In this document: one piece after another, positions 25,047 through 34,994 of the stretch
How the letters are laid out: every line of letters starts with the position of its first letter
How positions within the stretch are numbered: position 1 is the stretch's first letter
NCBI GenBank assembly: GCA_945879015.1
Contig: CAMCUO010000024.1
Span: 1 to 43,138, forward strand
DNA: 43,138 bases
Origin: Chitinophaga pinensis
GTDB lineage: Bacteria > Bacteroidota > Bacteroidia > 2-12-FULL-35-15
Direction of reading: 5' to 3'
Position numbers and translations under genes: made by a program
The notes under the pieces: generated by a model
What the model saw: the letters and a program-made list of their open reading frames with translations, nothing else
Told to the model about the DNA's origin: nothing
The model's database searches: none

Positions 25047-26798
25047 TTATTTCTTCGCGTCTGCTTTTTCAACTTTAGGCTCGATATAAACACTAGACAT
25101 ATCACGATATTCCATTGCATTTGCAGGGAAATTTCTAACGTTCGTTTGAATTAAACGATAATTTTCGTCATAGAAGATTGGCATAATAGCAGCATCATCA
25201 GTTGCTTGCTGATCAGCTTGAAGATATAAACTAAAACGTTTTTTATCATCTACTTCTTGCATAGCTGCCGAGAACAATGAATCGAATCTTGCGCTCTTAT
25301 AACGAACAGTGTTCAAGAAAGATCTATCTGATAATTTTTCAGGAATGTGCTTGCTATATAACAATGTTAAAAATGTTTCAGGATCTGGATAATCTGCTGT
25401 CCAACCTGCTCTCCAGAAATTTGCTTTTCCTGTTTCTATACTTTCTAAGTGTTCTGCGAAAGGCATTACATTGATTTCAACATCAATATTTAAATTCTCT
25501 TTCAACATTTTTTGGATGACCTCAGCAGTTTGAATATTTCTATCACCACCACCGCTATTGATTTGCAAAGTTAATTTTGGAAATCCTCGTCCATCAGGGT
25601 AACCAGCAGTTGCAAGATATTTACGAGCTTTATCAATATCGAAAGTATATCCTTTTAATGATTTTGAATCATACTCTTTAAAACTTGGAGGAACAATACC
25701 ATAATTTCCCGGTAGGCCTTCGCCTTGTAAAGTGTAGTTCACAATTTTTTCGCGGTCAATTGCATAGTTAAATGCTAAACGAACTTCTTTTTTATCAAAG
25801 ATATTGGTTTGGTGTTGGAATCCGTAAAAGAACGTACTCATAGCAGGAACAACTTGCATATCAAATGGAACATTTCCTTCTTTTGCACTTCCTAGTTCAC
25901 CCAAAATATCTGGAATCATTTCAATTGGTAAACGGAAAATCATATCCAAGTTACCTCTTTTAAATTCTAATAATTCTGATTTTTTTTCTTTGATGAAAGT
26001 ATATTTCACAGCATCTAAATAAGGTAATTGATTACCAAATTCATCTACGTTCCAGTAGCTTGGATTACGTTCTAAAATTACTGCTTCACCTTCTTTTATG
26101 CTTTTTACTTGGAATGGGCCAGTACCAACACACTTAACACGCATATCCACTCCGTATTTTTCTAATGCTTCTTGTGGATAAACCCAACATCCTGGAGTAC
26201 TTAATATATTTAAGAATCCGGCAAATGGGTGAAGTAAATTAATTTGTATAGTATAATCGTCAATTGCTTTAATTCCTGCAACACCACCTGCTAAAGGTTT
26301 TTTGTCAACTGTTGATTGAAAATATTCATTACATCCAACGACGCGATCTTTGAAAGTAGCACCAAATTGTTGGTTTTCTGGACTAGATGAACAAAGTTTT
26401 TCGAAACAGTAAATAAAATCTTTTGCAGTTACTTCACGTCCTTTGCCATCCGCAAATGAAGGGTCGTCATGAAATTTTACACCTTTGCGTAAATAAAAAG
26501 TCCACTGACTTGCATCTGCATTTTTTTCCCATTTTTCAGCCAGTCCAGGAACAATCGTTAAGTCGTTTTGAGAAAGTTTTACTAAACCTTCGTATACTTG
26601 ATTAGCAATACGATGAGAGGTAACTTCAGTAATATTTAATGGATAAAGATTTCGGAAATCTTCCACTTCATTCATTTTAAAAACACTTCCATAAAAAACG
26701 CCACCTTTGGCTTCACGAGATTCACCGGTATTAGTTGTTCCATCACCACAAGAAGCAAATAATGCTGCAATTAATAATATGCAAATAACTTTTTTCAT
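25047..26798 (-). CDS. Peptide-type ABC transporter substrate-binding lipoprotein (SBP_bac_5)
   Basis: 583 aa. Lipoprotein signal ending at C17 (LFASCGDG). It has family 5 solute-binding features: LAEKWEKNADASQWTFYLRK, GVKFHDDPSF, VTAKDFIYCFE, and the GTGPFQV and NPSYWN motifs. It binds oligopeptides or related substrates in the periplasm for an ABC importer (Opp/Dpp type). No permease or ATPase gene is next to it; it is flanked by its own promoter and terminator, so it is an orphan monocistronic unit. Confidence 0.92.
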   Translation of the reverse strand: MKKVICILLIAALFASCGDGTTNTGESREAKGGVFYGSVFKMNEVEDFRNLYPLNITEVTSHRIANQVYEGLVKLSQNDLTIVPGLAEKWEKNADASQWTFYLRKGVKFHDDPSFADGKGREVTAKDFIYCFEKLCSSSPENQQFGATFKDRVVGCNEYFQSTVDKKPLAGGVAGIKAIDDYTIQINLLHPFAGFLNILSTPGCWVYPQEALEKYGVDMRVKCVGTGPFQVKSIKEGEAVILERNPSYWNVDEFGNQLPYLDAVKYTFIKEKKSELLEFKRGNLDMIFRLPIEMIPDILGELGSAKEGNVPFDMQVVPAMSTFFYGFQHQTNIFDKKEVRLAFNYAIDREKIVNYTLQGEGLPGNYGIVPPSFKEYDSKSLKGYTFDIDKARKYLATAGYPDGRGFPKLTLQINSGGGDRNIQTAEVIQKMLKENLNIDVEINVMPFAEHLESIETGKANFWRAGWTADYPDPETFLTLLYSKHIPEKLSDRSFLNTVRYKSARFDSLFSAAMQEVDDKKRFSLYLQADQQATDDAAIMPIFYDENYRLIQTNVRNFPANAMEYRDMSSVYIEPKVEKADAKK

Positions 26799-26833
26799 AT
26801 AAGATATAAGTAGGGGTCTATTTTTCTAAGGTA

Positions 26834-26863
26834 CAAAGATATAAATATTATGCAAATTTCAAA
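26834..26863 (-). promoter_or_regulatory. Promoter of the ABC binding-protein gene
   Basis: TTTG (26860-26863), 18 nt, TATCTTTG (26834-26841) on the minus strand; leader about 30 nt. Confidence 0.65.
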
Positions 26864-26919
26864 CGAATTGACAAAGTATTAGCCTAAAAGCCAATTTATA
26901 ATTGACGAAGGGCCTGTTT

Positions 26920-27687
26920 CTATAAATCAATTTCTAAAACAACAGGGCAATGGTCAGAGTGTCGTGCATCTGCTAATATTGCCGCTCTTTTCATTTTTGA
27001 CTTTAAACTATAGCTAACCAAGTTATAATCGATGCGCCAACCCAGATTTTTGGCCCTGGAATTGGCCCTAAAGCTCCACCAGCTGTAGTTGTGAGGCTCT
27101 TTATTGAAATGTCGGAAGCTATCCACAAATCCTGTTTTCATAAAGGAATCAATCCAATCTCTTTCTTCAGGTAAAAAACCGCTACTATTGGCGTTACTCT
27201 TTGGATTGTGGATATCAATTGCTTGGTGACAAATGTTATAATCCCCACAAATAATGAGATTTGGACGTACTTTCTTCAAATTTTCAATGTACTGGTGAAA
27301 GTCAACTAGCCATTTCATCTTAAAGGCTTGTCGGTCGTCACCACTACTGCCACTTGGATGATAAACACTCATTACAGAAACATCACCATAGTCGGCACGA
27401 ATAACTCTTCCTTCAAAATCGTATTCGGCTATGCCACAACCATATTCTACATGATCGGGTTTTTGTTTGGTAAAAATGGCAACTCCGCTGTATCCCTTTT
27501 TTTGTGCTGGATACCAGAAATGATGATAACCAGCAGCCTCAAAAACGGAAACATCTAATTGTCCTGGTTCCGCTTTTAGTTCTTGAACACATAAAATATC
27601 AGGATTTGCAGCTTTCAGCCATTCCATTAAGCCTTTACTCATTGCCGAACGAATGCCATTTAGGTTGTAGGTTATAATTTTTGCCAT
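26920..27687 (-). CDS. xth: Exodeoxyribonuclease III (AP endonuclease family)
   Basis: 255 aa, ExoIII/AP-endonuclease fold, DNA base-excision repair in the cytoplasm. Motifs in order: YNLNGIRSAMSKG, PDILCVQELKAE (metal-binding Glu), GYSGVAIFTK, SVYHPSGSS, ICGDYNICHQAIDIHNPKSN (catalytic Asp/Asn), RIDYNLVS, and SDHCPVVLEI (catalytic Asp-His at the C-terminus). Full length for the family. It stands alone, with no obvious promoter match. Confidence 0.95.
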   Translation of the reverse strand: MAKIITYNLNGIRSAMSKGLMEWLKAANPDILCVQELKAEPGQLDVSVFEAAGYHHFWYPAQKKGYSGVAIFTKQKPDHVEYGCGIAEYDFEGRVIRADYGDVSVMSVYHPSGSSGDDRQAFKMKWLVDFHQYIENLKKVRPNLIICGDYNICHQAIDIHNPKSNANSSGFLPEERDWIDSFMKTGFVDSFRHFNKEPHNYSWWSFRANSRAKNLGWRIDYNLVSYSLKSKMKRAAILADARHSDHCPVVLEIDL

Positions 27688-27762
27688 TTAAAAACGTATA
27701 TATGTATGAGATTGAATGCGAAAATATGAAAATACTTTTAAAATCTCTCTTCTCCTTTCCTT

Positions 27763-27821
27763 CGCCCCTCGACTCCGCTCGGGGTGACCTCCCTCTGGTC
27801 GCACTCAGGATGACGGAGTGG
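27763..27821. repeat. REP-like repeat, GAGCGNAGTCGA family
   Basis: TCGACTCCGCTC (27769-27780) is the reverse complement of GAGCGGAGTCGA. It is flanked by CCCC/GGGG arms and followed by GGTGAC and CAGGATGACGGAG. It lies in the gap between divergent genes. Confidence 0.55.
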
Positions 27822-27904
27822 AAATTAGTTTTGTTTTAATATTTAGCGTTATGATCTTTGAGTAAATGTATAAAATGCATTTATACAGACATAATTTGTA
27901 CTTT

Positions 27905-27912
27905 TAATTTTG
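27905..27912 (+). promoter_or_regulatory. -7 element (TAATTTTG) before the giant outer-membrane gene
   Basis: TAnnTTTG match ending 5 nt before an in-frame GTG at 27918 that directly precedes the signal peptide. It predicts a leaderless mRNA. Confidence 0.4.
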
Positions 27913-27917
27913 TGATA

Positions 27918-30900
27918 GTGTTGAGAATCATATTGCTTTATATCTTGTTTTTTTTCTGTGTTAGTGCATATTCGCAAAACACAGGAAACAACCATATAAA
28001 ACAGTTGACGATGGATTCGGATACGATTCAACTTGATACTTTGAGTTTAATTCCCGGTTCCATTAAAATTGCAATTGCTGATGGAAGATTATTAGACACT
28101 TCTTACTACAAAATAAATTATGTAGATGGTCAATTAATATTAAATCGAAAAAAAATAATTTCGGATAGTATTCCTATAGTAGGAGTACGATCCTATTATA
28201 AAACATTTCCTTATTTATTTTCTTCAGAAACAAAACACAAAGATGCAAACAAGATCAAACCTGATTTAAATGGAAATTTAAATCCTTTCAGTTATAACAT
28301 CGAATCGAAAAACGATGATATTTTTAAGATGGATGGATTAAATAAAAGTGGAAGTATTTCGCGAGGAATTTCTTTTGGTAATAATCAGGATGTGGTTGTG
28401 AATTCTAATTTGAATTTACAATTATCCGGACATTTAAATAACAATGTCGACATACTTTTAGCGGCAACAGATAATAATATTCCTATTCAACCCGATGGAA
28501 ATACTCAGCAATTGCAGGAGTTCGACAAAGTTTTTATTCAATTGTCTAATCAAAAAACAAAATTAATTGCAGGAGATTTTCAGATGGCTCGCCCTTATGG
28601 ATATTTTATGAATTTTAATAAAAAAGCACAAGGAATAAGTTTTTCTACTATTCAAAAAACGAATTTAGAAAACAAAGATTTGAAAAAACAAGGTATTTAT
28701 AAAACAGGATTAAGTGCTGCTGTATCTCGTGGAAAATTTGCAAGAAATCAAATTCAAGGAATTGAAAACAATCAAGGTCCGTACCGATTACGAGGCGCAG
28801 AAAATGAACCATTTATTATTATTTTATCAGGAACAGAAAAAGTTTATATCGATGGAAGGTTAATGGATAGAGGGCAGGAGAATGATTATATTATCAATTA
28901 TAACACTTCTGAAATTATTTTTACTGCCAAGCAACTAATTACAAAAGACAAACGTATTGTTGTTGAGTTTCAATATTCTGATAAAAATTATGCTCGTTCT
29001 ATTTTACATTTTGCGAATGAATTCGAACAAAATAAATTGAAATTGCATTTGAATTTTTATTCGGAGCAGGATAGTAAAAACCAACCTTTGCAGCAAGACT
29101 TATCTCCTTTACAAAAAAAATTATTATCCGAAATTGGGGATACTTTATCCTTGGCAGTGATTCCAAGTTTTGATAGTATTGTTTTTAATTCAAATGAAGT
29201 GTTGTATTATAAAACAGATTCAGCAATAGGCACGCAAATTTTTCCGAATGTATTTGTTTATAGTCCAACGCGTTTATATGTTACAAATAGTGCTGTAGAC
29301 AGTTCTCATTTTCGTGTAACTTATAGTAACGTAGGCGCAGGCAATGGAAATTATGTTCAGATACTTACCAGTGCAAATGGAAAAGTTTTTCAATGGGTGA
29401 TGCCCGATACTTTAACGAATACTCTAAAAGGGAATTATGAACCTGTGATTCAATTAGTAACACCAAAACAAAAACAAATGGTGACAGCAGGATTTGATTA
29501 TGCGTTTAATAAAAACACTAAACTTTCTTTCGAAGGCGCGCTTAGTAAAAACGATATTAATACTTTTTCAGCAGCAGATAGTAAGGATGATGTTGGTTTT
29601 GGATTAAAAATTAATTTTGATAATGCAAAACCCTTTCGGCACAGAAATTTTTCACCTGAGAAAACTAAAGATAGCATAGCGCCACTTGTTATACTTACTA
29701 ATGTAAATTATGAATACGTTCAAGAATATTTTTCTCCGATAGAGCGCTATCGAAGTATTGAGTTTGAGCGTGACTGGAACAGAGGAAGTGTTTTGCAAAC
29801 TGCCGACCAGCATATTGTTGGTGCTGCAATTGGTTTAGCAAAAAAAGGAACCGGCGCAATTGGTTATCGTTTTAATGCATTTTTTGAAGATGATAAATAC
29901 AATGCAAACAAACATGTTGCAAATCTTTTAGCAACAAAAAAAGGATTTGCTGTTCAATACGATGGAAGTTTATTGAATTCGGCAAGCACAACTAACACAA
30001 ATTTTTATAGACATAAAAGTGGAATTTCTCAAAAAATAAAATGGTTAACAATTGGATTGAAAGATGAATTTGAGCAAAATAAATTTGCTTTAAGTAAAAA
30101 GGATTCTCTTTTAGGAAACAGTTATCAGTTTTGGGAATGGCAAGCGTACATGCAAAATGCGGACACAACAAAAAACAGATACGGTATAAATTATAAACAA
30201 CGAACCGATTATGCAGTGAGAAATAATTTAGGCGATCCGTCTTTGGTATCGTCAACTTTTGCTGAAAGTTATGGGGGATTTTTAGATTTGATAAAAAACG
30301 CTAACAATCAGTTAAAGTTGAATGCATCGTATCGAAAACTTAAAATTTTAGATTCAGTACGTACCTCGCAAAACCCCGACAATTCATTAGTAGCGAGAGC
30401 AGAATATAACTTCAGGTTGTGGAAAGGGTTTATTTATTCTAGTACATTTTATGAAATCGGTTCTGGTCTGGAAGTAAAAAAAGAATTTTCTTATATACTT
30501 GTCGCAGTTGGACAAGGAGTTTATGTTTGGAACGATTACAATGAAAACGGAATAAAGGAATTGGGGGAGTTCGAGATTGCGGCCTTTCCCAATACTGCTG
30601 ATTATATAAAAGTATATACTCCAACAAACGATTATATAAAAGTCTATAGCAATCAATTTAGTCAGACGTTGACTTTAAAACCTGCAGCCTTGTGGGCAAA
30701 TGGAAAAGGGGTAAAAAAATTTATAGCTCGTTTTTCTAATCAAACTTCTTATCGCATAGATAGAAAATCTACGGATAGTGATTTGTCAAAAGCGTATAAC
30801 CCATTTTTAATAATTCCGAACGATACTAGTGATAATGCTTTTAAAACATTGGTTACGATTAATTCCTCTTTTAGAAATACATTATTCATTAATCAGTTGA

Positions 30901-31505
30901 GTCCAGTATTTGGTTTGGATTTGTCTTTTCAGGATGCGCAAAATAAAGTTTTATTAGTGAATGGTTTTGATACTCGTCTAAATCAATACAAAGAAGCTCG
31001 TTTGCGATGGAACATGAGTAAAGAATTTAGTTTTAACGCAGCATACAAAGACGGAATTAAAAAAAGTAGTTCGCAATTTTTTTCCTCGCGTGATTATACG
31101 ATTACTTATTATGAAGCAGAGCCAAAGCTGAACTATCAGCCGAATACAGCTTTTAGGGCAACGGTTTCATTTAGATATACGGAGAAAAAAAATAAAGAGG
31201 AATTTGGCGGACAAAAAGCAGTGTTGCAAGATTATGGCGCTGAAATAAAATACAATGTTTTGCAAAAAGGAAGTTTGAATTTGAAAGCAAATTTTATTCG
31301 AATAAAATTTGATGGTACACAAAATACATCCTTAGCATTTGAAATGTTGGATGCTTTAAAAACCGGACAAAACATTACTTGGGGAGTAATGTATCAGAGA
31401 ACGCTATCCAATAATTTACAATTGAGTTTAACGTATGACGGACGTAAATCTGAAGGAACCAAAGTGATTCATACAGGTGGCGCGCAGGTAAGAGCTTATT
31501 TTTAA
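27918..31505 (+). CDS. Very large predicted outer-membrane beta-barrel protein, function unknown
   Basis: About 1195 aa from the preferred GTG at 27918. The frame is open from a TTG at 27858, but those residues are not signal-like. Signal peptide LRIILLYILFFFCVSAYSQ. The middle contains KSGSISRGISFGNNQDVVVN, IPIQPDGNTQQLQEFDKVFI and the AGDFQMARPYGYFMNF stretch, a conserved pattern in large uncharacterised surface proteins of Bacteroidota. Long alternating beta strands with aromatic residues fill the second half, and the protein ends in RAYF, with a C-terminal Phe as in outer-membrane barrels. There is no TonB plug or CNA-like domain that I recognise, and no assured function. The stop lies 2 bp before the stop of the convergent gene. 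Confidence 0.75.
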   Translation: MLRIILLYILFFFCVSAYSQNTGNNHIKQLTMDSDTIQLDTLSLIPGSIKIAIADGRLLDTSYYKINYVDGQLILNRKKIISDSIPIVGVRSYYKTFPYLFSSETKHKDANKIKPDLNGNLNPFSYNIESKNDDIFKMDGLNKSGSISRGISFGNNQDVVVNSNLNLQLSGHLNNNVDILLAATDNNIPIQPDGNTQQLQEFDKVFIQLSNQKTKLIAGDFQMARPYGYFMNFNKKAQGISFSTIQKTNLENKDLKKQGIYKTGLSAAVSRGKFARNQIQGIENNQGPYRLRGAENEPFIIILSGTEKVYIDGRLMDRGQENDYIINYNTSEIIFTAKQLITKDKRIVVEFQYSDKNYARSILHFANEFEQNKLKLHLNFYSEQDSKNQPLQQDLSPLQKKLLSEIGDTLSLAVIPSFDSIVFNSNEVLYYKTDSAIGTQIFPNVFVYSPTRLYVTNSAVDSSHFRVTYSNVGAGNGNYVQILTSANGKVFQWVMPDTLTNTLKGNYEPVIQLVTPKQKQMVTAGFDYAFNKNTKLSFEGALSKNDINTFSAADSKDDVGFGLKINFDNAKPFRHRNFSPEKTKDSIAPLVILTNVNYEYVQEYFSPIERYRSIEFERDWNRGSVLQTADQHIVGAAIGLAKKGTGAIGYRFNAFFEDDKYNANKHVANLLATKKGFAVQYDGSLLNSASTTNTNFYRHKSGISQKIKWLTIGLKDEFEQNKFALSKKDSLLGNSYQFWEWQAYMQNADTTKNRYGINYKQRTDYAVRNNLGDPSLVSSTFAESYGGFLDLIKNANNQLKLNASYRKLKILDSVRTSQNPDNSLVARAEYNFRLWKGFIYSSTFYEIGSGLEVKKEFSYILVAVGQGVYVWNDYNENGIKELGEFEIAAFPNTADYIKVYTPTNDYIKVYSNQFSQTLTLKPAALWANGKGVKKFIARFSNQTSYRIDRKSTDSDLSKAYNPFLIIPNDTSDNAFKTLVTINSSFRNTLFINQLSPVFGLDLSFQDAQNKVLLVNGFDTRLNQYKEARLRWNMSKEFSFNAAYKDGIKKSSSQFFSSRDYTITYYEAEPKLNYQPNTAFRATVSFRYTEKKNKEEFGGQKAVLQDYGAEIKYNVLQKGSLNLKANFIRIKFDGTQNTSLAFEMLDALKTGQNITWGVMYQRTLSNNLQLSLTYDGRKSEGTKVIHTGGAQVRAYF

Positions 31506-31507
31506 GT

Positions 31508-32752
31508 CTACTTATTCGCAGCCACTCTCACACTTTGATCGGCCAAAAATGCTTTTATTCCTGCCTTAATATTTTTTTCTTTCATAGATAATTTAAATCC
31601 ATCCAGCTGAGTTAAATATTCTTGCGCTTTTGTAAAATCTTCTAGCCATACATAAGATTCGGATAAATCTATCAACAAACATTCTGTTACATCTTCATCT
31701 ACTCTCGCTTTTTTATTACTTGGATTACTTTCTTTCATTGCGGCTTCCCAGGTAGTAACTGCTTTTTGTAAATAATCTTTTCCTTGTGCGTTTGTTTCTT
31801 TTTTGCCAATTATTGCATAGGCATTTTTTGCATTGCTCAAGGCATCTTTAAAATCATCGTATAATTTTTTTTCATTTACATATCCAACAACAACTGATCT
31901 AGATTGCAGAACATAACCATAATTATTATTAATCATTTCGTTAATAGACTTTAAATTATCCATTACAATTTTTTCTTGAGTATTTGTTATTTCGTTTGAT
32001 TGTACTGATTTCCAATAGTTGTCTAAATCTGCTTGGTTTGCAAAAAATTTAGACGTATAAGTTGTGAATCCTAATGATGGACCATAAGCTTCATCCATTA
32101 AAAATTTTCCATCGGGTTGAATAATTTTTAATTTTATGTTGTGACGATAATTAAATTGATAAACATAAACTGTTGAATCAACAGTCTTTCCATCTCCTCT
32201 TTTTATTTGCTTTTTTTGCGTGGTGCCTTTTGCTTCATCTTTTTCATAACCAGAAAGATTCATTTGAATAATCAATGCTTTTTCCGGAAGTTTAGTAAAG
32301 CCTAACAGTTTAATATTTGTTGAGGCAAGTAAATCGGTGTTGAATGTTTTTTCTACTACAGTTTCGTTAGCAATAGCTTTAACAGGAACAGTAGAAGCAG
32401 GCATTTGCGGGCGGGGAGTTGCTGCTTGTTGTTGCGGTGTTAAGCGGAACCAAACATTTAAACTGTTTTCATACAAAAGAGAATCTTGGTTTCGCTTTGT
32501 CCAATATTGTTTCAAGGCTTGTTGATAATCGGCTTCCGCTTTTGTAGCTGCATTTTGATTTTCAACTTTTTGTTGTTCAATTTTTGCTAGGTAGTCGGCA
32601 ATAATTAATGGTTGATAGTTGACGCAGTCTTTGCTCACAGGTTTAAGTGGTAAACGAGTATAATCTACTTTTATATATGTATAATCGATGTTTTGAGCGA
32701 ATGCAGAAACATTTAAAAGGAGAAAGAATGCGAGAGTAATTTTTTTATTCAT
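31508..32752 (-). CDS. Exported protein of unknown function
   Basis: 414 aa from the ATG at 32752 (MNKKITLAFFLLLNVSAFAQ, a signal peptide); the frame extends to 32779 but the added residues lack signal character. After cleavage: a segment YIKVDYTRLPLKPV, a Gln/Ala-rich coiled coil (about 45-85), a Pro/Gln linker (LTPQQQAATPRPQMP), a beta-rich domain, and a C-terminal helical part with TPR-like character (WLEDFTKAQEYLTQLDGFKL). A periplasmic location is likely. The family is not recognised. Confidence 0.75.
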   Translation of the reverse strand: MNKKITLAFFLLLNVSAFAQNIDYTYIKVDYTRLPLKPVSKDCVNYQPLIIADYLAKIEQQKVENQNAATKAEADYQQALKQYWTKRNQDSLLYENSLNVWFRLTPQQQAATPRPQMPASTVPVKAIANETVVEKTFNTDLLASTNIKLLGFTKLPEKALIIQMNLSGYEKDEAKGTTQKKQIKRGDGKTVDSTVYVYQFNYRHNIKLKIIQPDGKFLMDEAYGPSLGFTTYTSKFFANQADLDNYWKSVQSNEITNTQEKIVMDNLKSINEMINNNYGYVLQSRSVVVGYVNEKKLYDDFKDALSNAKNAYAIIGKKETNAQGKDYLQKAVTTWEAAMKESNPSNKKARVDEDVTECLLIDLSESYVWLEDFTKAQEYLTQLDGFKLSMKEKNIKAGIKAFLADQSVRVAANK

Positions 32753-32805
32753 CATATTTAGTTTTCTGAGAGAATACAATTTGTTTGCTCAAATAAAGTT
32801 AGGTA

Positions 32806-33312
32806 TTATTGATTTATAAACAACATAATTTCTTCTGTTTCATTAGGAAGAAGAATCATTTTTTTGAATCGCAATCCGAGTTTTTCCAGCAAAGTTCTAT
32901 AACTTTTGTTATCCGAGTTGGTAATACCAGCAATGGTTTTAATTCCCAAGGTTGTTTGGGCATAATTCATAACTCCAGCAGCCGATTCATATCCAAAGCC
33001 CTTGCCTTCATATTGAGGTAAATATGCAAATCCGATATCGACATTTTCTAGAAAATCGCGTTATACTATTCCGCAAATTCCAATCGGGATATCCCCTTCT
33101 TTTAGTCTTGTAAGATAAAACCCAAATCCAAAAGTTTTGTAACTAGGCATTAATCGGTTGATAATATAATTTTTTGCATCTTCTTCTGTCCGCAAATTTC
33201 TATCACCAATATATTTTAACCAAGAAGGGGTATTAAATAATTCAAGAATGAATGCTGCATCCGCTTCACAAATTTCTAATAGCTCTAATCGTGATGTAGA
33301 AATAATACGCAT
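32806..33312 (-). pseudogene. GNAT acetyltransferase interrupted by one in-frame stop
   Basis: The frame from 33312 gives 83 residues (TSRLELLEICEADAAFILEL, IPIGICGIV) and then TAA at 33061-33063. Translation continues in the same frame without another stop: RDFLENVDIGFAYLPQYEGK, GFGYESAAGVMNYA, ITNSDNKSYRTLLEKLG, ending at TAA 32806. This is a complete RimJ/RimL-type GNAT fold of 168 codons, including the acetyl-CoA loop (QYEGKGFG). Family members usually have Lys at the stop position (IVKRDF), so AAA to TAA explains it. It may be a recent pseudogene or a sequencing error. The start lies 5 bp after the LRR gene stop, so the two were probably co-transcribed. Confidence 0.85.
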
Positions 33313-33317
33313 AAAAT

Positions 33318-34139
33318 TTATTGTTCAATTACTTTAAGTGAAGGATTATGAAACAATGATTTAGGGAAAGGAAGCGATTGGCCGCTATCTATAATTAATA
33401 TATCAAGCAGATTAATATTCTTTAAACATTGAGGTAAAAACCCCATGGAACCGCAATAAGCAACATCCAGTTCTTTTAAATTGACCATACTACAAATAGC
33501 AGAAGGAAATTCTATTAATTCGTTTCTTCCTAAATAAAAATATTTCATGTTAAGTAGTTTCGAAAGTGAAAAAGGTAGTGTCTGTAAATCATTATTCCCA
33601 ACGTATAAGTATTGTAGAGTAACAATGTTTCCAATGCTATCGGGAAGTGATTTGATGTCGTTATACGATAAATAAAATTGTTCTAGTTTTCTAAGGTTGC
33701 AAATTTCATTTGGTAAAGATTTAAGTAAATTATCTTTTATTGATAACTCATTTAAATTTTTTAACTCTCCAATACTTGTAGGAAGTTGTTTTAATTTATT
33801 ACTGCTTAAAATACATTTTTCAAGTTTTTTTAAATCTCCAATATTTTCAGGTAAAGAAATTAATTTATTTCTGAAAAGGTTTAATACTTTGAGATTAGGA
33901 AGTGAACAAAGCTCTGGAGGCAATATTTTTAAATCATTGTTATTAAGTTCCAGTTTTTCCAGATTAACAAGTTTGCAAATGTCTGCAGGGATAGAATCAA
34001 GATTTTTGAATGCAATCTTTATCTGATAAACTTGAGTGGGATTTCGGAGAGCTTCTTCAAATGATTTGTAGATTTTATTTTTTTGTGCAAAAGAAAGAGT
34101 TGCAATAAGGGAAAATAATATCACTAGGTTTATTTTCAT
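33318..34139 (-). CDS. Exported leucine-rich-repeat protein
   Basis: 273 aa from the ATG at 34139, which begins a clean signal peptide (MKINLVILFSLIATLSFAQ); the frame extends to 34220. About nine LRR units of 23 residues follow (pattern LxxLxxLxLxxNxLxxLPxxI, for example NLKVLNLFRNKLISLPENIG). It is a secreted or periplasmic recognition protein, as common in Bacteroidota; the ligand is unknown. No sorting tail or anchor is visible at the C-terminus. Confidence 0.85.
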   Translation of the reverse strand: MKINLVILFSLIATLSFAQKNKIYKSFEEALRNPTQVYQIKIAFKNLDSIPADICKLVNLEKLELNNNDLKILPPELCSLPNLKVLNLFRNKLISLPENIGDLKKLEKCILSSNKLKQLPTSIGELKNLNELSIKDNLLKSLPNEICNLRKLEQFYLSYNDIKSLPDSIGNIVTLQYLYVGNNDLQTLPFSLSKLLNMKYFYLGRNELIEFPSAICSMVNLKELDVAYCGSMGFLPQCLKNINLLDILIIDSGQSLPFPKSLFHNPSLKVIEQ

Positions 34140-34247
34140 AATTGCATTGTTGTTGAATTCCTGGTGATGAATAGTAAAGGTAAGAAAAACGTAAGTATAA
34201 ACTAAAACTCCTATTAACATTGAATTGCTAATCAGCGTTTTGATGTT

Positions 34248-34529
34248 TTAAATATTTGCAATAATAGCTACCAATATTATAATAAATATCAATTCAGCTA
34301 AAATGCTCATACTGATGATAGCACAAATTCTACCACCATTCATATTTTTATAGGATGAAAGAGTGTATGCGCCTGGATCAAGTGAATAAGCATGTTTGCA
34401 ATCTTTTGCTTTCGAAACGGCAATAATTGCTAAAATTAATCCGATTAGACCAATAAAAACAAGTGATAAAATTCCGAGTACCAATACGGCTGTTGCCTGG
34501 TAACTCTTTTGCTGTTTGAAAGGATGCAT
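34248..34529 (-). CDS. Small CCC-motif/DUF4190-like membrane protein
   Basis: 93 aa with two membrane helices (about 14-36 and 68-91). Between them is a conserved loop (SKAKDCKHAYSLDPGAYTLS, SYKNMNGGRICAIIS) typical of a small membrane protein family of Bacteroidota with no known function. The upstream region has only a one-mismatch -7 element. Confidence 0.7.
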   Translation of the reverse strand: MHPFKQQKSYQATAVLVLGILSLVFIGLIGLILAIIAVSKAKDCKHAYSLDPGAYTLSSYKNMNGGRICAIISMSILAELIFIIILVAIIANI

Positions 34530-34994
34530 TTCTTTGGTTGTGTGCAGTGTTTTCCATTTGGTTATTTTTTTACTAAGGTAGAATTTATTTTATACTTTGT
34601 TCTGAATGGCGCATTTTTTTAAAAAACCTCCCTTTTTAGAAACAAAGCACTTTTATTCACTTAGACAGGGTATCGGTCTTTATTAAAAGGAAGTAATATG
34701 ATTTTTGCATATAACCGAAATAAAATAATTTTTTCCTTATTTATCATTATAGAAATACGGTGATTGATGCGCTTAACCATGCAGGAAAATATGGGAAGAA
34801 ACAAAATATTTGGAACGGAAATGTTGAAAATATGATTTTACAAAAATAAAATCCACTCATTTATAATGATCCGATAGTGAAATGTGGTTATTGTAGATGA
34901 CTAGAAACCTGTTTGTATGTACAAGAAATAATTAAGCGTTACAATCACTAGAAAACAATGTCTGATATTTCTATAACCCTAGTGAAAAATTAAT
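34530..34994. other. 465-bp gap with a possible decayed coding remnant
   Basis: No intact gene. On the plus strand one frame from about 34764 reads VIDALNHAGKYGKKQNIWNG and on to a TAA (about 34848), continues in the same frame through NPLIYNDPIVKCGYCR to a TGA, and then LETCLYVQEIIKRYNH to a TAG. The residues look protein-like, so this may be a gene remnant with stops. I recognise no family. An AT-rich background makes chance possible. Confidence 0.3.

Noticed and set aside
27858..27917. TTG start at 27858 for the large outer-membrane gene
   Set aside because: The added residues precede the signal peptide and overlap the -7 element; the GTG at 27918 fits better.
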